Positions 16,767 through 20,942 of a stretch of 20,942 nucleotides of DNA are shown here, one piece after another (the first letter of the stretch is position 1; every line of letters begins with the position of its first letter). The translations under genes and the position numbers were made by a program. Origin of the DNA: Candidatus Omnitrophota bacterium (GTDB lineage: Bacteria; Omnitrophota; Gorgyraeia; B26-G9); the NCBI GenBank assembly GCA_018399295.1, contig JAGYOO010000001.1, positions 1 through 20,942 of the forward strand, given 5' to 3'. The notes under the pieces are model-generated. The model had not been told where the DNA came from. It made no database searches and saw nothing but the letters and a program-made list of their open reading frames with translations.

Positions 16767-17010
16767 GGTCAGAGGCAGCATTAGAAGCGTGATTTAAAGT
16801 GGCCTTCATGATCATCGGCAAAGGCTTCGGAATAGGGGGATTTTTTAAATGGATTTTTAATATCTATCGAAACTATCAGCGAATTTCGCTTGTTTTTGAA
16901 TTTTTCTCTTGATAATTGAAAAATTTCTGTTTTAATATAGAAAATTATAACCGTATAAATCGACAATAAGCACAAAGGCATGTTCACTGAGAAAGAAGGG
17001 ATAATATAAG

Positions 17011-17391
17011 ATGGAAAGTGTAAAAGAATATTGCTGCTCGAATGGAGTAATGAAGTATGCGGGTACGCAGCTTATCGTCGAACTATGGGAGGCGGATAAT
17101 CTCGATTCTGAGAAAAAGATTGAAGAGATCTTCCGGGAGGCGATCAAGGAATGTGGCGCTACACTTTTGAAGATAGATCTGCATACGTTTTCTCCGTATG
17201 GCGGAGTTTCGGGGATGGCGATAATCGCAGAGTCCCATTTGAGCATCCATTCCTGGCCTGAGTACCGATACGCGGCAATCGACATATTCGTCTGCGGCAA
17301 TGTTGATCCGTATAAAGCTATACCTGTAATTAAGCGCGGATTTAATACCGAGAAGATTCAGGTCATGGATCTGAAGCGGGGAGTCTTCTGA
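17011..17391 (+). CDS. speD: S-adenosylmethionine decarboxylase proenzyme
   Basis: Pyruvoyl enzyme that produces decarboxylated AdoMet, the aminopropyl donor for spermidine. 126 aa, the size of the short bacterial class. The precursor self-cleaves at Glu74-Ser75 in AESHLSIHSWPEY, and Ser75 becomes the pyruvoyl group. H80 and C95 have the spacing of the processing His and the proton-donor Cys (S63, H68, C83 in the Thermotoga enzyme). A moderate AAGGG ends 10 nt before the ATG. The stop overlaps the speE start, consistent with co-translation. Proenzyme and cofactor precursor are encoded in one chain, so no separate subunit is needed. Confidence 0.96.
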   Translation: MESVKEYCCSNGVMKYAGTQLIVELWEADNLDSEKKIEEIFREAIKECGATLLKIDLHTFSPYGGVSGMAIIAESHLSIHSWPEYRYAAIDIFVCGNVDPYKAIPVIKRGFNTEKIQVMDLKRGVF

Positions 17392-18230
17392 TGTGGGTAT
17401 TCGAGGAGCTTTACGGTAATATAAAGATCGGCTTTGACGCGCGCCAGATCTACCGGAAAAAAACCGAGTTTCAGGACCTGCGGATATATGAGACTGAGCG
17501 GTTCGGTCGGCTCCTTATGCTCGATGGAGTGATTCAGACGACGGAGAAGGATGAGTTTATTTATCACGAAATGCTGACTCATCCTCTGGTCATGGCTCAT
17601 CCCCGGCCTCAGTCAGCCCTGGTTATTGGTGCCGGTGACGGCGGGATAGTCCGGGAGCTTTTGAAATACCCGGGGATGAAACGAGTCGTGTTGGTTGAGA
17701 TCGACCGGCAGGTGATCGAGCTTTCGGAAAAATACCTGCCATCGATATCCGCCGGCGCGTTTTCCGATAAACGGCTGGAAATAGCAGTCGAAGACGGGGC
17801 TAAATACGTGGCCAGGACCGATGAGAAATTCGACATTGCTGTTGTTGATTCTCCTGATCCGATTGGCGTGGCCAAAGTTCTGTTTTCGAAAAAGTTCTAT
17901 TCCGCTATAGCTGACGTGTTAACCGATGACGGGATGATGATCCGGCAGACAGGATCATCTGTTCTTCAGTCGGAAGAGATGGGAGATAATTTTAAGATAC
18001 TCGAGGGTATCTTTCCCTGGGTTCTTCCGGCGGTCGCCTCGATCCCGACATATATTGGCGGGTTTTTCAGCCTTCTTGCCGCCGGTAAAGGGAAAACCCC
18101 CCTGGATGTGCCGTTCAAGCAGCTTAATCAGAAGTATGAAAAACTCCGGATAAAAACCAGATATTATAATCCGGAGATCCATTATGCGGCGTTCGCGTTG
18201 CCTAACTATATGAGGAAAGGATTGAAATGA
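17391..18230 (+). CDS. speE: Spermidine synthase
   Basis: Transfers the aminopropyl group of decarboxylated AdoMet to putrescine. 279 aa, the usual length. The N-terminal beta domain ends in LDGVIQTTEKDEFIYHEMLTH (Y58, H59). The nucleotide-binding motif is GAGDGG (80-85), then VEID (102-105), and the catalytic loop is DSPDPIG with D153 and D156 (commonly DSTDPIG). The C-terminal part with IPTYIGGFFS is typical. It overlaps speD by one base and the speD paralogue by four (ATGA), so three proteins are likely made in step. No ornithine or arginine decarboxylase gene is in the window, so the putrescine source is unknown. Confidence 0.95.
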   Translation: MWVFEELYGNIKIGFDARQIYRKKTEFQDLRIYETERFGRLLMLDGVIQTTEKDEFIYHEMLTHPLVMAHPRPQSALVIGAGDGGIVRELLKYPGMKRVVLVEIDRQVIELSEKYLPSISAGAFSDKRLEIAVEDGAKYVARTDEKFDIAVVDSPDPIGVAKVLFSKKFYSAIADVLTDDGMMIRQTGSSVLQSEEMGDNFKILEGIFPWVLPAVASIPTYIGGFFSLLAAGKGKTPLDVPFKQLNQKYEKLRIKTRYYNPEIHYAAFALPNYMRKGLK

Positions 18231-18607
18231 ATAAAATGAAGACCTCTGCCGATAAAAAAATATACGGTTACGAATTGATACTCGATCTGAAGGGGTGTGA
18301 TCCGGGTGTAATTACCTCGAAGAAGAAGTTGAAGGCGTATGTGGATGAGCTTTGCCGCTTGATCAAGATGAAAAAGTACGGCAGGATCATGCTGCCTTAT
18401 TTCGGTGAGAATGCCGAACATACTGCTGGATATTCTCTGGTCCAGCTGATTGAAACCAGTTCAATAACCGGGCACTTTTCTGATCATTGGAAGACCGCCT
18501 ACTTGAATATATTCTCCTGCCTGCCATATGACCATCAGCTGGCAAAAAAGTTCACTAAAGAATATTTCCGCGCTAAAGGCATGAAAGCCCGTTTCCTGAT
18601 CCGTTAA
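18227..18607 (+). CDS. SpeD paralogue with Glu-Thr at the cleavage position
   Basis: 126 aa, the same length as the upstream SpeD and recognisably of the same fold: YGYELILDL at the start, GYSLVQLIETSSITGHF (69-84), then AYLNIFSC (91-98) matching the AAIDIFVC strand of SpeD. At the expected Glu-Ser self-cleavage site it reads Glu76-Thr77, the SIH motif becomes SITGH with an extra residue, and Cys98 is kept. A pyruvoyl group might form from a neighbouring Ser (S78 or S79) or not at all. I have seen similar ETSSIT proteins beside spermidine synthase genes, so this is probably a conserved subfamily rather than a decayed copy. Its role, divergent decarboxylase or activating partner, is unknown. 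Confidence 0.8.
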   Translation: MNKMKTSADKKIYGYELILDLKGCDPGVITSKKKLKAYVDELCRLIKMKKYGRIMLPYFGENAEHTAGYSLVQLIETSSITGHFSDHWKTAYLNIFSCLPYDHQLAKKFTKEYFRAKGMKARFLIR

Positions 18608-18770
18608 GCGGTTAAAGCCGCTCTAATCTATACGGGATAAAACTGTCGACTTCTTCAGCCTGCTTAAAAAGCTCCCTGAAATTTTCGAACAATCTGCTTT
18701 TATTTTTTAATAAAATCGATACAATAGATTGTGTTCACGTTATTTCGGGTAAAGGGGGCCAGGATATTGA

Positions 18771-19109
18771 AATATTTTCCTGGGGAAACTGATGTTCCTT
18801 CCGGTTCGACCGAATGTTCAGGTGGTTTTCTATAACTCGACGGCCTGTCAGGAGCAGGGGCTCGAACCGCCACGCACTTGGGAGGCCTTTCTGGAGACGG
18901 CAAGACGGTTTCATGAAGCTGAAGGCAGAGGGCGGGTACTGCTTAAGGGACAGGAGGCCTATCTGGCCTAGAATTGGCCGTTCGCGGTAATAACCCTGGG
19001 GAAAGACTATGGTCTTGATTTTATGAAGACCTATAGCGGCTGGGCCGGTTTCGCGGGAGAGAGGCATATTATCGGAGGCGATGTTTTTGGCATTCCGGTG
19101 AACAGTCCT
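18771..19109 (+). pseudogene. Sugar ABC transporter solute-binding protein, fragment
   Basis: Reading from 18771 in one frame gives FLPVRPNVQVVFYNS, then GLEPPRTWEAFLETARRF, characteristic of extracellular solute-binding proteins of carbohydrate ABC transporters (the YN and PPxTW motifs). A TAG at 18969 interrupts it, but the same frame continues as NWPFAVITLGKDYGLDF and then GERHIIGGDVFGIPVNSPN, also family-like. The N-terminal half with its lipoprotein or signal sequence is missing, as is the C-terminal third. With an internal stop and no start or ribosome site, it cannot make a functional protein. Confidence 0.75.
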
Positions 19110-19500
19110 AACCCCGGAGTTGACCGATACATTTATCAGGACGGGCGCGTTCAGCAGGTTGCCGGCGCGCGTGAGCTTTACGAACAACCGGCGAACCTGT
19201 TCATTGCCGGGTTTATCGGTTCCCCGCGCCGATGAATATTCTTAAGGCGCGCCCCTGGATTCGGAGAGCGGAAATCTGCGGCTGTCTGAACCGACATTGC
19301 TGCTCCCTGCCTTTTGGGATAAGCCAGGCCCTGACCGAAACCGGGGCGACGGAGGTCTATCTGGGCCCGTGGCCTTTTCCCCGTCTTTTCAGAAGAGTCC
19401 CTCAGCGGAGTATGTCTGCTTAATGCGATAGTGGAAGAGCCGGTGTATTTTCTGCTGCGGCTGGAGGCGATGGGAAAAGGCGAATTTTTTTGATCTATCC
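19110..19500 (+). pseudogene. MalK/UgpC-type ABC ATPase C-terminal fragment
   Basis: Directly continuing the frame of the solute-binding fragment, the text changes to VDRYIYQDGRVQQVAGARE followed by LYEQPANLFIAGFIGSP. This is the hallmark end of the nucleotide-binding domain of MalK/UgpC ATPases (DRI.V...GRIQQVGTP.ELY.RPAN.FVAGFIGSP). A frameshift at about 19228-19232 moves the expected MNILKARP into another frame. Later scraps of the regulatory TOBE domain (TEVYLGP at about 19338-19370, AIVEEPVYFLLRLEA at about 19426-19470) lie in different frames. Walker A, the signature motif and Walker B are all missing. The start and end of this annotation are approximate. Confidence 0.75.
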
Positions 19501-19541
19501 GGTGACAGGATCGATATTTCAAAACAAAAAGGAGGAAAAGG

Positions 19542-20177
19542 ATGAATGAAGGTAAAGGCAGTTTCCGGGATGAGATGGATGTCCTGCAGGAGGTGGGGAA
19601 TATCTCGGCCGCTCACGGAGGGATCGCCCTGTCTGAGATCTTAAAGAAAAGAATCAATCTGGCCGTTCCCCGGACGGAGGAGATAACCATCGGCAATATC
19701 GCGCAAAGACTGAATCTGGGGAAGATCGGCATTGGGATCTATTCTAAAATCATCACGGGTTTCAGCGGCCGGGTATTATTTATTCTGGATGAAAAGAATG
19801 CCTTTCGGCTTAACGATATCTCTTATAAAATCAAAATGGAAAATCAGAGTTCGGGGTTGTTTACCGAAATGGGAATGTCATTGATCAAGGAAGTCGGCAG
19901 TATCGTGACCAGCGCGTATGTTACGGCGATCGGGCTTATGTTCAAGCGGGTCGTACTTCTGGGGCCTCCCACGCTTGTCTCCGGAACGATCGAGGAAATA
20001 ATCAGCATCATGTTCAGTGATTCTCAAGGGGAAGGCAAACTGATGCTGATCGAGGCCAAATTCGAGGCCGAAGGCGAAGATCTTAATGGAAGTTTCTATA
20101 TGGTTCTTACGCCGGAAACCGCCCGCGAGATCCATCGGGTCAGCAAAGAGGTATTCGGCGTTCAGGAATCCGAGTGA
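19542..20177 (+). CDS. cheC: CheC-like CheY-P phosphatase
   Basis: Member of the CheC/CheX/FliY group, which dephosphorylates CheY-P or binds CheD in chemotaxis. 211 aa with two pseudo-symmetric halves. The first carries the full active-site signature D-x3-E-x2-N-x22-P (D13, E17, N20, P43). The second keeps S113, E117 and P143 with exact spacing, but Asn is Ser120, so only one site should be active. GGAGG (19531-19535) is 6 nt upstream. No cheY, cheA, cheD or flagellar gene is nearby, so the partner response regulator is unknown. dtd follows 9 nt later and may be cotranscribed. Confidence 0.85.
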   Translation: MNEGKGSFRDEMDVLQEVGNISAAHGGIALSEILKKRINLAVPRTEEITIGNIAQRLNLGKIGIGIYSKIITGFSGRVLFILDEKNAFRLNDISYKIKMENQSSGLFTEMGMSLIKEVGSIVTSAYVTAIGLMFKRVVLLGPPTLVSGTIEEIISIMFSDSQGEGKLMLIEAKFEAEGEDLNGSFYMVLTPETAREIHRVSKEVFGVQESE

Positions 20178-20186
20178 TCAGTTTCA

Positions 20187-20639
20187 ATGCGGATCCTGAT
20201 CCAGAGGGTTGAAAAAGCAGAGGTCAGCACCAATGGTCATCCGGTATGCCGGATCGGGAAAGGAATCCTGATTCTGGTGGGAGTCGGGACCGAAGACTGT
20301 CCGGCTGACGCGCAGTTCCTTGCCCGAAAAGTCAGCAGGCTGCGGATCTTTCCGGACAGTGCCGGCAAGATGAATCTGAATATCCAACGGGCCGGCGGCG
20401 AGATAATAAGCGTTCCGCAGTTTACCTTATATGCTGAGCTTTGCCGGGGCAACCGCCCTGGTTTTGACCGGGCCGCCTTGCCCGAGAAAGCCGAAGGGCT
20501 CTGGCAGGAGTTCAATCTCCGGCTGAGAGAGCAGGGACTGGAAGTTAAAACCGGCGTCTTCGGAGCGGACATGGCAGTGGAGCTGATAAATTCCGGTCCG
20601 GTAACGATCTGGCTGGATTCAGAGACTTTAAAGACCTAA
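20187..20639 (+). CDS. dtd: D-aminoacyl-tRNA deacylase
   Basis: Removes D-amino acids and glycine mischarged on tRNA, protecting translation. 150 aa, the usual length. It starts MRILIQRVEKAEV like nearly all DTDs. Active-site motifs are SVPQFTLYA (75-83, T80; commonly SQFTLYA) and NSGPVTIWLDS (135-145), containing the Gly137-cisPro138 pair that rejects L-amino acids. The ribosome site before the ATG is weak. Translation may depend on reinitiation from cheC, whose stop is 9 nt upstream. Confidence 0.96.
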   Translation: MRILIQRVEKAEVSTNGHPVCRIGKGILILVGVGTEDCPADAQFLARKVSRLRIFPDSAGKMNLNIQRAGGEIISVPQFTLYAELCRGNRPGFDRAALPEKAEGLWQEFNLRLREQGLEVKTGVFGADMAVELINSGPVTIWLDSETLKT

Positions 20640-20942
20640 GACTAGAAGACAGAAGACTAGAAGACAGAAGGCAGAAGTCAGAAGTCAGAAGAAAAAACTT
20701 AAACCACAGAGAACACGGAGAACAGATTTAAGACCTAAGACTAGAAGACAGAAAAAAGAAAAAAATAAAAAATAAAAAAAACAGAAGAACTTAACCCATA
20801 GAGAATAAAGAGAACACAGAGAACACGGAGAACTGAGCTCAGTAGCTCATAAGCTCATAAGCAGAAGACGGAAGACAGAAAACAGAAGATTTGCGCTACG
20901 CGCAGCATCTTAGGGAAAGAGTGAAGTAAGGGCGCTCCGCCC
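20640..20942. repeat. Right dispersed-repeat island
   Basis: Gene-free to the end of the window. Heptad units of AGACTAG/AAGACAG/AAGTCAG type occupy 20630-20690, 20731-20760 and 20861-20890. 'CCACAGAG/AACACGGAG' units lie at 20703-20726 and 20796-20834. The 25 bases at 20844-20868 are identical to 72-96, and similarity extends to 33 bases with one mismatch. GCAGCATCTTAG at 20902-20913 matches the middle island. Confidence 0.7.

Noticed and set aside
18607..18622. AGCGG/CCGCT hairpin after the speD paralogue as an intrinsic terminator
   Set aside because: The stem is only 5 bp and is not followed by a T run.
18735..19187. 150-aa minus-strand open frame over the ABC remnant
   Set aside because: The + strand translation shows unmistakable solute-binding and MalK-like motifs; the minus frame shows none.

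Overview
The window is a bacterial contig piece in which every convincing gene lies on the + strand. It most likely comes from an uncultivated member of the PVC/Omnitrophota neighbourhood. That placement is inferred from a Chlamydia-type V-ATPase operon (E, DUF2764-like, A, B, D, I), a speD-speE-speD-like cluster, exported proteins with unexpected domains, and dispersed 7-bp and 'CCACAGAG' repeats of a kind seen in such metagenome genomes. No rRNA, tRNA or marker gene confirms it.

Layout. 1-600 is a gene-free repeat island. 659-3304 encodes a large RelA/SpoT-like protein with a signal peptide and a broken HD hydrolase site. A small membrane protein (3346), 5-formyltetrahydrofolate cyclo-ligase (3777), RNase Y (4404) and the YmdB phosphoesterase (6090) follow. 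7026-13976 is a tightly packed V-type ATPase operon with no proteolipid (K) gene after subunit I. An IS110-family element (about 14047-15517) sits just downstream. Its non-coding left end folds on paper into a two-loop bridge RNA whose loops match the element ends and flanks. 15518-15790 is a second repeat island. 16020-16766 encodes a second exported protein that shares an FLAP motif with the Rel-like protein and has a possible HPr-like segment. 17011-18607 is a translationally coupled polyamine cluster: AdoMet decarboxylase, spermidine synthase, and a SpeD paralogue with Glu-Thr where the self-cleaving Glu-Ser is expected. 18771-19500 is the wreck of a sugar ABC transporter, with a solute-binding protein joined to the tail of a MalK-type ATPase. 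19542-20639 holds cheC and dtd. 20640-20942 is a third repeat island.

How the parts work together. RNase Y and YmdB form a commonly paired RNA-turnover and phosphodiesterase neighbourhood. The V-ATPase genes would build an ion-pumping or ATP-synthesising rotary machine, but the c-ring subunit must be encoded elsewhere or be lost. SpeD and SpeE make spermidine from putrescine and decarboxylated AdoMet; the paralogue may be an accessory or a divergent enzyme. The repeat islands and IS110 lie between operons. The most unusual items are the decodable IS110 bridge RNA, the pair of exported FLAP proteins carrying normally cytoplasmic domains, and the SpeD paralogue.
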